From DASYSL01 sp036003365 (GTDB taxonomy: Bacteria; Eisenbacteria; RBG-16-71-46; DASYSL01): 7,146 nucleotides of DNA. The notes beneath the pieces were generated by a model. That model was not told where the DNA came from and made no database searches. It saw nothing but the letters and a program-made list of their open reading frames with translations. The DNA lies in assembly GCA_036003365.1 (NCBI GenBank), contig DASYSL010000007.1, positions 1 through 7,146 on the forward strand, given 5' to 3'. Position numbers and translations under genes: made by a program. Each line of letters begins with the position of its first letter. Within the stretch, counting starts at the first letter, position 1. Shown in pieces: positions 1-5,752 of this stretch.

Positions 1-120
1 TTCTATGTCAGCCGCCCGTGGCTTGGGCGGGTGCGCGAGGTCACGGTGCACGAATGGTCCTGGAAGCGCTCGGGCTCCGACCACATGCCTGTGTCCATGG
101 TTCTCGATCTAGAGCCTTGA
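1..120 (+). CDS. C-terminal end of an endonuclease/exonuclease/phosphatase (EEP) family protein (partial)
   Basis: An open frame enters from the left edge in frame 1 and stops at TGA 118-120, giving 39 residues. They contain GSDHMPVSMVLDL near the end. The S-D-H-x-P-V motif is the hallmark of the last catalytic block of the EEP superfamily (exonuclease III, DNase I, sphingomyelinase-like phosphodiesterases), where the Asp-His pair takes part in metal-dependent phosphodiester or phosphoester hydrolysis. Only this last block is visible, so substrate, length and localisation cannot be told. The gene has the same direction as the downstream operon but is separated from it by 279 bp, so it is probably a different transcription unit. 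The family call rests on one short but specific motif. Confidence 0.7.
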   Translation, partial: FYVSRPWLGRVREVTVHEWSWKRSGSDHMPVSMVLDLEP

Positions 121-189
121 AACGCGGTAAAGTGCAGTCGAATTGATTGATGGCCTGGTTGGTGCCGGCAAGTCGGGAATCCGAGCAAC

Positions 190-214
190 ATGCGCTGGCG
201 CATACGGAGGGTCG
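190..214 (+). repeat. 25-nt repeat, copy 1 (palindrome plus SD-like tail)
   Basis: The first 14 bases, ATGCGCTGGCGCAT (190-203), form a perfect inverted repeat: ATGCGC and GCGCAT arms around a 2-nt centre. They are followed by ACGGAGGGTCG (204-214), which contains a Shine-Dalgarno-like GGAGGG. An ATG lies directly after the copy at 215. The copy matches copies 2 and 3 with only a few differences. It could be an operator for a dimeric regulator, an RNA hairpin, or one unit of a dispersed intergenic repeat; the sequence does not decide. Confidence 0.75.
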
Positions 215-349
215 ATGAGAGAGGACCCTGGCGCTTCCCGTATGAGCCGTGACCTGCGCCGGAACCGAAAGCCCGTCCTTTTTTCGGGCCGGCTCATGTG
301 CGCTGGCGCATACCGAGGGTCGCTCAGGGGCGAGCCTACGGGCGCATGA
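215..349 (+). CDS. Possible 44-residue leader or small ORF
   Basis: ATG at 215 lies 4 nt after GGAGGG (206-211) of repeat copy 1, a workable ribosome-binding arrangement, and the frame runs to TGA 347-349, ending 50 bp before the operon's first start codon. The product is very basic (MREDPGASRMSRDLRRNRKP at its start) and resembles no protein I recognise. Part of the frame crosses repeat copy 2, which is therefore translated as CAGAYRGS. Repeats and inverted repeats that override codon structure argue against a conserved protein. It may be a regulatory leader peptide or a chance open frame in GC-rich DNA, and the second is more likely. Confidence 0.15.
   Translation: MREDPGASRMSRDLRRNRKPVLFSGRLMCAGAYRGSLRGEPTGA
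242..297 (+). other. Nested inverted repeat (potential RNA stem) between repeat copies 1 and 2
   Basis: The outer arms are ATGAGCCG (242-249) and CGGCTCAT (290-297), a perfect 8-bp complement, and the right arm abuts repeat copy 2 exactly. Inside lies a second stem, GCCCG (271-275) with CGGGC (285-289), around a loop that contains six T residues (279-284). CCGAAA (265-270) can alternatively pair with TTTCGG (282-287), so two inner folds compete. There is no T-tract after either stem on the + strand, so this is not a normal intrinsic terminator for that strand. A cis-regulatory RNA structure or a remnant of a mobile repeat are both possible. Confidence 0.45.
298..322 (+). repeat. 25-nt repeat, copy 2
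   Basis: The palindromic core is GTGCGCTGGCGCAT (298-311), differing from copies 1 and 3 by A to G at the first base; a G-U pair would preserve the stem in RNA. The tail ACCGAGGGTCG (312-322) differs by one base from copy 1. Unlike copies 1 and 3, no ATG or GTG start codon follows at the matching distance (CTC at 323-325). Copy starts are 108 nt (1 to 2) and 76 nt (2 to 3) apart, too irregular for a CRISPR array. Confidence 0.75.
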
Positions 350-373
350 TCTCGCTCTGAGACCCGCGTTCGT

Positions 374-398
374 ATGCGCTGGCGCATGTCGGAGGTCG
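374..398 (+). repeat. 25-nt repeat, copy 3, carrying the RBS of the first operon gene
   Basis: The palindrome ATGCGCTGGCGCAT (374-387) is identical to copy 1. The tail GTCGGAGGTCG (388-398) differs from the other tails mainly next to the palindrome and includes GGAGG at 391-395. That GGAGG lies 4 nt before the GTG start at 400 and is the obvious ribosome binding site of the [2Fe-2S] subunit gene. A hairpin or a bound protein on the palindrome would sit 3 nt upstream of the Shine-Dalgarno, so this copy is well placed to influence translation or transcription of the operon. Confidence 0.75.
391..395 (+). promoter_or_regulatory. Ribosome binding site for the GTG start at 400
   Basis: GGAGG is a near-perfect anti-16S match placed 4 nt before GTG. 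It decides the start of the [2Fe-2S] subunit: the frame has no better in-frame start, and the resulting N-terminus (MKETFPIAVNGDVHDV) aligns with the usual beginning of this family just before the ferredoxin fold. Confidence 0.8.
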
Positions 399-399
399 A

Positions 400-894
400 G
401 TGAAGGAAACGTTCCCGATCGCCGTGAACGGAGACGTCCACGACGTCTCGGTCGAGCCGCGCACCACGCTGCTCGAGTGCCTGCGCTACGAGCTCGGCCT
501 CACGGGCTCGAAGCAGGGCTGTGACAAGGGCGATTGCGGGGCGTGCACGGTGTGGCTCGACGGGCGGCCGATCCTCTCCTGCATCACGCTGGCGCGCGCC
601 GCCGAGGGGCGCCGGGTGACCACAGTCGAGGGTCTGGCGCGGGCCGGGCGCCTGCACCCGGTGCAGGACGCGCTCGATCTCAAGGGCGGCGCCCAGTGCG
701 GCTTCTGCACGCCGGGCATTCTCATGAGCGCTGCGGCCCTCCTGGAATCCAATCCCCAGCCCACGGCCGACGACGTGCGCCAGGCCCTGTCCGGCAATCT
801 CTGCCGCTGCACCGGCTACACCAAGATCATTGAAGCCGTGCTCGAAGCCGCTTCCACGCTGCGCGCCGCGCGCTCGGCGGGGGAGTGGCCGTGA
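400..894 (+). CDS. hcrC: [2Fe-2S] subunit of an HBCR-type molybdenum hydroxylase (HcrC-like)
   Basis: This is the 164-residue electron-transfer subunit of a xanthine dehydrogenase family enzyme, carrying electrons between the FAD and molybdenum subunits in the cytoplasm. The N-terminal plant-ferredoxin fold holds the first cluster through C41, C46, C49 (GCDKGDCGACTV) and C61. The C-terminal four-helix domain holds the second through C100, C103 (QCGFCTPG), C135 and C137 (NLCRCTGY). All eight ligands are present and the length is normal for the family. GTG at 400 is the start, supported by GGAGG at 391-395. The stop overlaps the GTG of the next gene by 4 nt, so translation is probably coupled. 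By itself this subunit fits many family members (CoxS, QorS, NdhS); the assignment to the 4-hydroxybenzoyl-CoA reductase type comes from the FAD subunit two genes downstream. Confidence 0.85.
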   Translation: MKETFPIAVNGDVHDVSVEPRTTLLECLRYELGLTGSKQGCDKGDCGACTVWLDGRPILSCITLARAAEGRRVTTVEGLARAGRLHPVQDALDLKGGAQCGFCTPGILMSAAALLESNPQPTADDVRQALSGNLCRCTGYTKIIEAVLEAASTLRAARSAGEWP

Positions 895-3248
895 GCGCCA
901 AGGCTCCTCCGCGCACGGAGCGTCCGACCGAGACGGAACACTTCTCGGTCATCGGCAAGCGCAACCGCAAGGTCGAAGGCCGCCGCAAGGTCACCGGCCA
1001 GCTCCTCTACACCGACGACATCGTCCTTCCGCGGATGCTGCACGCCAAGATCCTGCGCTCGCCGCATGCGCACGCGCGTATCAAGGGTATCGACGCGCGC
1101 CGCGCCCTGGCGCTTCCGGGCGTGCACGCCGTGGTCACGGGGCGCGACTTTCCGGTGCCCTACGGCATCATTCCGTGGACGCGCGACGAATACCCCCTGG
1201 CGCTCGACAAGGCGCTCTATATCGGAGACGGCGTGGCCGCGGTGGCCGCCGACGACGAGCGCACGGCGGCCGACGCGCTGCGCCTGATCGAAGTCGAGTA
1301 CGAGCTCCTCCCGCCGCTGCTCACGGTCGAGGAAGCGCTCGCGCATCCCGAGAACCAGGTCAATCCGTTCGCCAAGGTCGGCAACGTGTCGAAGCACGTG
1401 CACCTCACGTTTGGCGACGTCGAGGGCGGGCTCGCCGCGTCCGACGAGGTCGTGCGCGACACCTGGTTCTACGCCGGCTCGACGCACGCGCCCATCGAGC
1501 CGCATTGCGCCATCGGCGACTTCGGGCCCGAGGGCTTGCTCACGCTCTACTCGAGCACGCAGGTGCCGCACTACCTGCATCGCGAGCTGGCGCGCGTGCT
1601 CGAGATGCCCATGGACCGCATCCGCGTGATCCAGCCCGGCGTGGGCGGCGCCTTCGGCGGCAAGAGCGAGCCCTTCGACCTCGAGTTCGCGGTGGCGCGC
1701 CTGTCGCAGAAGACCGGGCGCCCGGTGAAGATCCTCTACACGCGCGAGGAGGTCTTCTACTCGCATCGCGGCCGCCATCCCATGCGCCTGGCCTACGAAG
1801 TGGGCGCCACGCGCGAGGGCAAGCTCACCGCCGTGCGCGCCAAGATCCACATCGACGGCGGCGCCTATTCGTCGTTCGGGCTCGTGACCACGTATTACTC
1901 CGGGCAGCTCCTGTGCGCGCCCTATGTGATGCCGGCCTACGAGTTCGACTCGACGCGCGTGTTCACCAACAAGCCGGCGTGCGGGCCCAAGCGCGGGCAC
2001 GGCTCGGTGCAGCCGCGCTTCGCCTTCGAGTGCGCGCTCGACGTGCTCGCCGAGCGGCTCGATCTCGATCCCATCGAGCTGCGCCGCAAGAATCTGATGG
2101 GCGAGGACACGCGCACCGTGAACGAGATGCGCGTGACCTCGAACGGCTTCCCGCAGTGCTTGGACGCCGTCGAGCGCGCCAGCGAATGGAAGAAGAAGCA
2201 TCGCCGGCTGCCCTACGGCCAGGGCGTGGGGGTGGCGGGCTCGACCTACATCTCGGGCACCAACTATCCGATCTACCCCAACGACATGCCGCAGTCGGGC
2301 TGCCAGATCAAGGTCGACCGCTCGGGGCGTGTCACGGTGTTCAGCGGCGTGAGCGACATCGGCCAGGGCTGCGACTCGGTGCTCGCCTACATCGTGGCCG
2401 AGGAGTTGGGCGTCGAGGTGGAAGCGATCCGCGTGGTGGCCGGCGACACCGATCTCGCGCCCGTCGACCTCGGCGCCTACTCGAGCCGCATCACCTTCAT
2501 GGCCGGTAACGCCGCGCTCGACGCGGCGCGCAAGCTCAAGCGCCAGGTGCGCGAGGCGCAAGCCGCCGTGTGGGACGTAGCACCCGAGCGCATCGAGCTC
2601 GCGGGCGGGTTCGCGCTCGTGCCCGGCGACCAGGAGCGCATCGTGCCCGTGGCCCAGGCGTTCCAGGCCGCCGAGGCGCGCTTCGGCACGCTGGGCTCGA
2701 CCGGCTCCTACAAATCGCCCGGCGACGCGGTGCACGGCGAGTATCGCGGCGGCACCATCGGCGCGTCGCCCGCGTATTCGTTCACCGCGCACGTGGCCGA
2801 AGTCGAAGTCGAGGAAGAGACGGGCTTGGTCCAGGTGAAGAAGATCTGGGTGGCGCACGATTGTGGGCGGGCGCTCAATCCCACGCTGGTCGAAGGCCAG
2901 ATGGAAGGCAGCGCCTACATGGGCTACGCCGAGGCGCTCTTCGAGGAGCAGGACTTCCAGCCCAACGGCCTGCATCGCGGGCCGTCGCTGCTCGATTATC
3001 GCTTGCCCACGTCGCTCGACACGCCCGACATGGAGTCGCTCATCATCGAGAGCCTGGATCGCGAAGGTCCGTATGGCGCCAAGGAAGCGGGCGAGGGGCC
3101 GCTCCATCCCAGCGTGCCGGCGATCGCCAACGCCATCTACGATGCGGTGGGGGCGCGTGTGAACGACCTGCCGTTCTATCCGGGGCGCGTGCGCGCGGCG
3201 ATCGCGGCTCGGCGCGCGGCCGCTCGCCCGTGGAAAGGGCGCTCGTAG
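891..3248 (+). CDS. hcrA: Molybdopterin-binding catalytic subunit, xanthine dehydrogenase family (HcrA-like)
   Basis: This is the large subunit that binds the molybdenum cofactor and the substrate. It has 785 residues, close to the usual length. The N-terminal part has the a/b hammerhead domain (VEGRRKVTGQLLYTDDI, LHAKILRSPHAHARI). The molybdenum-domain motif VGGAFGGK is at 251-258, the substrate-loop segment ACGPKRGHG at 363-371, and GAKEAGEGP near the C-terminus contains E732, at the position of the catalytic Glu of the family. The CO dehydrogenase loop (VAYRCSF) is absent, so this is not form I CoxL. The GTG at 891 overlaps the preceding TGA by 4 nt and has GGGGGA 6 nt upstream; an in-frame GTG at 885 would be too close to that site. 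The product of the next gene points to an HBCR-type enzyme, which removes an aromatic hydroxyl from an aryl-CoA or works in reverse as a hydroxylase. The true substrate is not evident. Confidence 0.85.
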   Translation: MSAKAPPRTERPTETEHFSVIGKRNRKVEGRRKVTGQLLYTDDIVLPRMLHAKILRSPHAHARIKGIDARRALALPGVHAVVTGRDFPVPYGIIPWTRDEYPLALDKALYIGDGVAAVAADDERTAADALRLIEVEYELLPPLLTVEEALAHPENQVNPFAKVGNVSKHVHLTFGDVEGGLAASDEVVRDTWFYAGSTHAPIEPHCAIGDFGPEGLLTLYSSTQVPHYLHRELARVLEMPMDRIRVIQPGVGGAFGGKSEPFDLEFAVARLSQKTGRPVKILYTREEVFYSHRGRHPMRLAYEVGATREGKLTAVRAKIHIDGGAYSSFGLVTTYYSGQLLCAPYVMPAYEFDSTRVFTNKPACGPKRGHGSVQPRFAFECALDVLAERLDLDPIELRRKNLMGEDTRTVNEMRVTSNGFPQCLDAVERASEWKKKHRRLPYGQGVGVAGSTYISGTNYPIYPNDMPQSGCQIKVDRSGRVTVFSGVSDIGQGCDSVLAYIVAEELGVEVEAIRVVAGDTDLAPVDLGAYSSRITFMAGNAALDAARKLKRQVREAQAAVWDVAPERIELAGGFALVPGDQERIVPVAQAFQAAEARFGTLGSTGSYKSPGDAVHGEYRGGTIGASPAYSFTAHVAEVEVEEETGLVQVKKIWVAHDCGRALNPTLVEGQMEGSAYMGYAEALFEEQDFQPNGLHRGPSLLDYRLPTSLDTPDMESLIIESLDREGPYGAKEAGEGPLHPSVPAIANAIYDAVGARVNDLPFYPGRVRAAIAARRAAARPWKGRS

Positions 3249-3249
3249 C

Positions 3250-4284
3250 ATGCTTCCGCTGCCGCGCTTTCGCATCGAGACGCCGCGCCGCCTGGGCGAC
3301 GCGCTTGCCACGCTGGCCACGGGCAATCGCGATCGCGCGAGCGATCATGGCGACGTGAACGCGCGCCGCGGGCCGGTGCTGCCCATGGCCGGCGGCACCG
3401 ATCTCTTGCCCAACTTGAAGCACGACCTCTTCGCGCCCGAGGCCATCGTCGATCTCACGCGCCTCGAGGAGCCTAGACTCCGCGGCGTGCGCGACGAGAA
3501 GGACGGCGTGCACGTGGGTGCGTTGACGCCGCTCTCGGAGGCGGCGGGCGACGCGCTCCTCGGCGCCTATTACCCGGCGCTGGCGCGCGGCTATTCGCTG
3601 ATCGCCTCGCCGCAGATCCGCAACATGGGCACGGTGGGCGGCAATCTCTGTCTCGACACGCGCTGCACGTACTACAACCAGACGGCGTTCTGGCGCGAGT
3701 CGCTCGGCTATTGTCTCAAGCGTGAGGGCACGCGCTGCCACGTGGTGCCGGGCGGCACGCGCTGTGTGGCCGCCAGCTCGTCCGACGGCGCTACGCTCCT
3801 GACCGCGCTCGCCGCCGAGGCGCACATCGAGAGCGCCGACGGCGATCGCTGGGTCCCCGTCGAGAAATTCTTCGTGGGCGAGGGCCGTCGCAACCTGCAT
3901 CTCGAAGCCCACGAGCTGGTCACCGAGGTCCGGTTGCCTCGGCCGGCCTCCGGCCTCACCATGGCATACGAGAAGCTGAGGCCGCGGAACGCGATCGATT
4001 TCCCGGTCCTGTCCGTGGCCGTGGCCCTGGAGCGCGATCCGAGCGGCGCCACGCGGAGCCTGCGGCTGGTGGTGGCGGCCCTCGGGTCCAAGCCGCGCGT
4101 GGTCGCGGGGCTGGATGGGTTCATGGGCCAGGCGCTCGACGAGGAAGCCATGGCCAAGATCGGCGAGACGGCGTTCAAGCAATGCCATCCGCTCACCAAC
4201 ATCACGGTAGATCCCGACTGGAGGCACGAGATGGTGCGCGTGTACGTGCGGCGCGCTCTGGCGGCCGCCCTGGGAGCGAAATGA
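3250..4284 (+). CDS. hcrB: FAD-binding subunit with extra [4Fe-4S] cluster insertion (HcrB-like)
   Basis: This is the medium FAD subunit (344 residues) that exchanges electrons with the external donor or acceptor. The FAD-binding segments PMAGGTDLLP (45-54) and NMGTVGGNLC (125-134) are typical of the molybdenum hydroxylase FAD domain. After GGNLCLDTRC comes an insertion with C139, C155, C163 and C172. Its 16, 8 and 9 residue spacing is the same as I recall for the [4Fe-4S] ligands C122/C138/C146/C155 of Thauera aromatica 4-hydroxybenzoyl-CoA reductase. Ordinary xanthine or CO dehydrogenase medium subunits lack this insertion. The cluster lets low-potential electrons reach the flavin in HBCR. 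A further short stretch at about residues 25-43, rich in Arg and Asp, seems longer than usual between the first helix and the FAD loop. The gene starts 1 nt after the preceding stop and ends in an ATGA overlap with the next. Confidence 0.85.
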   Translation: MLPLPRFRIETPRRLGDALATLATGNRDRASDHGDVNARRGPVLPMAGGTDLLPNLKHDLFAPEAIVDLTRLEEPRLRGVRDEKDGVHVGALTPLSEAAGDALLGAYYPALARGYSLIASPQIRNMGTVGGNLCLDTRCTYYNQTAFWRESLGYCLKREGTRCHVVPGGTRCVAASSSDGATLLTALAAEAHIESADGDRWVPVEKFFVGEGRRNLHLEAHELVTEVRLPRPASGLTMAYEKLRPRNAIDFPVLSVAVALERDPSGATRSLRLVVAALGSKPRVVAGLDGFMGQALDEEAMAKIGETAFKQCHPLTNITVDPDWRHEMVRVYVRRALAAALGAK

Positions 4285-5147
4285 CGCGCGACCACTTCAC
4301 CAACCCGGACAGCTCGGCCGACGTGCACGAATGGCTCGTGCGCGCGCGCCGGGAGCGCACGGCGGCGGTGCTCGCCACGGTGGTCGAGGTGACCGGCTCG
4401 GCGCCGCAGGTGGCGGGGGCCAAGCTGCTCGTTCTGGCCGATGGCCGGGCCGTGGGCACGGTGGGGGGCGGCGCCATCGAGCGCCGTGTGCTCGAAGAAG
4501 CGCGCGGGCGCTTGTCGTCGGAGCGCGAAAGCACCGGTCTCGTCACGCTCAATCTCACGCGCGATCTCGGCATGTGCTGCGGCGGCGAGATGAAGATCTT
4601 CTTCGAGCGCGTGCGCGGCGCCGAGCGCCTGATCGTTTTCGGGGGCGGCCACATCGGCAGGGCCCTGGTCGAGACCGCGAGCCGCGTGGGCTTCGAGGTG
4701 ACGGTGGTGGACGAGCGTGAGGAATGGGCGCGCCGTGAGCGCTTCCCCTCCGCGGAGCAGGTGGTGAACGAGGAGCCGGAGGTGGCCCTGCCCGAGCTCT
4801 TGATCGACGAGGCCACGTACGCGGTCGTGGTGACGCACGATCATCCGCTCGATCAGGCGCTCGTGAAGGCACTGCTCGGCTCGCGCGCCGGCTTCGTCGG
4901 CTTGGTCGCGAGCCGCACCAAGCGCAACAAGTTCGTCATGCGCCTGCGCGCGCAGGGCATGAGCGAGGAGCGTCTCGCCCGCCTGCGCTCGCCGCTCGGC
5001 ATCGACCTCGGCGCGGTGACGCCGGAGGAGATCGCGCTCAGCATCACGGCCGAGCTGGTGGCCGTGCGACGGGGCGTGCTGCCGGCGGATGCGAGCCAAG
5101 CCTCGGGGGCGCTCGTCACGCCGCGGCGCCTGGGAGAGCCGTCATGA
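4281..5147 (+). CDS. xdhC: XdhC/CoxI family molybdenum cofactor maturation protein
   Basis: Proteins of this family bind the molybdenum cofactor, protect it, promote exchange of an oxo for a sulfido ligand, and deliver it to a xanthine dehydrogenase family apoenzyme. The 288-residue product has both domains. The N-terminal XdhC_CoxI domain includes TGSAPQVAGAKLLV (38-51), GTVGGGAIE (59-67) and GMCCGGEMKIFFE (97-109). The C-terminal Rossmann domain begins with LIVFGGGHIGRALV (117-130), followed by VVVTHDHPLDQAL (182-194) and GFVGLVASRTKR (204-215). The usual Arg of the GSxPR segment is Gln here (Q43). ATG at 4281 overlaps the upstream stop (ATGA) and has GGGAG at 4272-4276; the open frame extends further upstream but only inside the FAD gene. 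Placement directly after the three enzyme subunits implies a dedicated chaperone. Confidence 0.88.
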   Translation: MTRDHFTNPDSSADVHEWLVRARRERTAAVLATVVEVTGSAPQVAGAKLLVLADGRAVGTVGGGAIERRVLEEARGRLSSERESTGLVTLNLTRDLGMCCGGEMKIFFERVRGAERLIVFGGGHIGRALVETASRVGFEVTVVDEREEWARRERFPSAEQVVNEEPEVALPELLIDEATYAVVVTHDHPLDQALVKALLGSRAGFVGLVASRTKRNKFVMRLRAQGMSEERLARLRSPLGIDLGAVTPEEIALSITAELVAVRRGVLPADASQASGALVTPRRLGEPS

Positions 5148-5752
5148 GCCTCGGGGCGCTGGTGCTCGCGGCGGGCGAGTCGGCCCGCATGGGAAAGCCC
5201 AAACCCCTGCTCGAGTTCGCGGGCGAGACGTTTCTCGAGCGCATCCTCCGCACCCTCGATCAGCTCGAAGGTCTGGACCTGCGCGTGGCCGTGCTCGGGC
5301 ATCAGGCCACGCAAGTGCGGCGCGCGGTCGAATTCCACGGCGCCCAGGCCATCACCTTCCGCGGCTATCGCCAGGGCATGCTGGCGTCGATCAAGGCGGG
5401 AGCGCGGGCTGCGCTCAAGTACCGGCCAGATCTCGAGGCCTTGATCCTGTGCTTCGTCGATCAGCCGCTCGTGCAGGCGGAGACGTACGCCGCTCTCCTG
5501 AACGCATTCCAGCCCGACAAAGACGACGTGGTGATCGCGAGCTACGGCGGCGAGCACGGGCATCCCATCGTGCTGGCGCGACCCTTCCTCGACCGGCTGC
5601 TCGAGGACACGGCGGCCGAGTCCCTGGCCGACTTCATCGAGAGCCAGCAAGCCCGGCGGCGCTATCTCGACTGCGACGATCCGGCCGTGGTGCAGAACGT
5701 CAACACGCCGGAAGCCTACGAAGCCCTGCAGCAGCCCGAAGAAAGCTCATGA
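5144..5752 (+). CDS. mocA: MocA-like molybdenum cofactor cytidylyltransferase (MobA-like NTP transferase)
   Basis: The 202-residue product belongs to the NTP_transf_3 (MobA-like) family and probably joins CTP to molybdenum-molybdopterin to make molybdopterin cytosine dinucleotide, the cofactor form used by HBCR and related hydroxylases. Visible motifs are the nucleotide-binding loop LAAGESARMGKPK (8-20), VDQPLV with a metal-binding Asp at 106, GHPIVL (139-144) and the C-terminal NVNTPEAYE (185-193), which matches the D-x-x-TPxD ending of MocA. The loop reads LAAG, as in cytidylyltransferases, rather than the LAGG of guanylyltransferase MobA. ATG at 5144 overlaps the previous stop by 4 nt, with GGGAG at 5132-5136. 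Position beside xdhC and a molybdenum enzyme supports MocA strongly. Other small nucleotidyltransferases share the fold, so the nucleotide specificity is inferred. Confidence 0.82.
   Translation: MSLGALVLAAGESARMGKPKPLLEFAGETFLERILRTLDQLEGLDLRVAVLGHQATQVRRAVEFHGAQAITFRGYRQGMLASIKAGARAALKYRPDLEALILCFVDQPLVQAETYAALLNAFQPDKDDVVIASYGGEHGHPIVLARPFLDRLLEDTAAESLADFIESQQARRRYLDCDDPAVVQNVNTPEAYEALQQPEESS

Larger units (their letters stand above)
121..399. other. Intergenic region with repeats and inverted repeats, upstream of the operon
   Basis: This 279-bp stretch separates the EEP-family gene from the first operon gene. It holds three copies of a 25-nt repeat (190-214, 298-322, 374-398), a nested inverted repeat between the first two copies (242-297), and a 44-codon open frame (215-349) that starts just after repeat 1. 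I looked for a sigma-70-like promoter between 121 and 190 and found no convincing -35/-10 pair. I also found no hairpin followed by a T-tract that would end the upstream gene. The operon promoter is expected somewhere in this region but cannot be placed from sequence alone. Confidence 0.7.

Noticed and set aside
121..190. Sigma-70 promoter around TTGATT (143-148).
   Set aside because: No AT-rich -10 element is present at 16-18 bp downstream; the sequence there is GC-rich.
265..290. Possible intrinsic terminator (GCCCG/CGGGC stem with T residues).
   Set aside because: On the + strand the T run lies inside the loop, not after the stem. On the minus strand only three T residues follow, and no minus-strand gene needs ending there.
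190..398. CRISPR array.
   Set aside because: Only three repeats, with unequal spacers (83 and 51 nt), imperfect repeat identity and an RBS function for the last copy; no cas gene is near.
891..3248. Aerobic carbon monoxide dehydrogenase large subunit (CoxL).
   Set aside because: The characteristic active-site loop VAYRCSF is missing, and the partner FAD subunit has an HBCR-type cysteine insertion.
816..3326. An 836-codon open frame on the minus strand covering the whole large subunit gene.
   Set aside because: Its composition (mostly Arg, Ala, His, Gly, Val) and lack of any recognisable motif show it to be the antisense image of a GC-rich gene. The + strand frame has clear family motifs throughout.
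3043..5099. Overlapping long minus-strand open frames opposite the FAD subunit and xdhC genes.
   Set aside because: Same cause: strong third-position GC on the + strand removes stop codons from the opposite strand. No domains or ribosome binding sites support them.
5089..5748. A + strand frame continuous with the kynureninase-like protein that would extend it by about 220 residues across mocA.
   Set aside because: The extension is Arg/Ala-rich with no motif, while mocA in another frame is clearly coding. ATG 5749 in an ATGA overlap begins where kynureninase homology begins.
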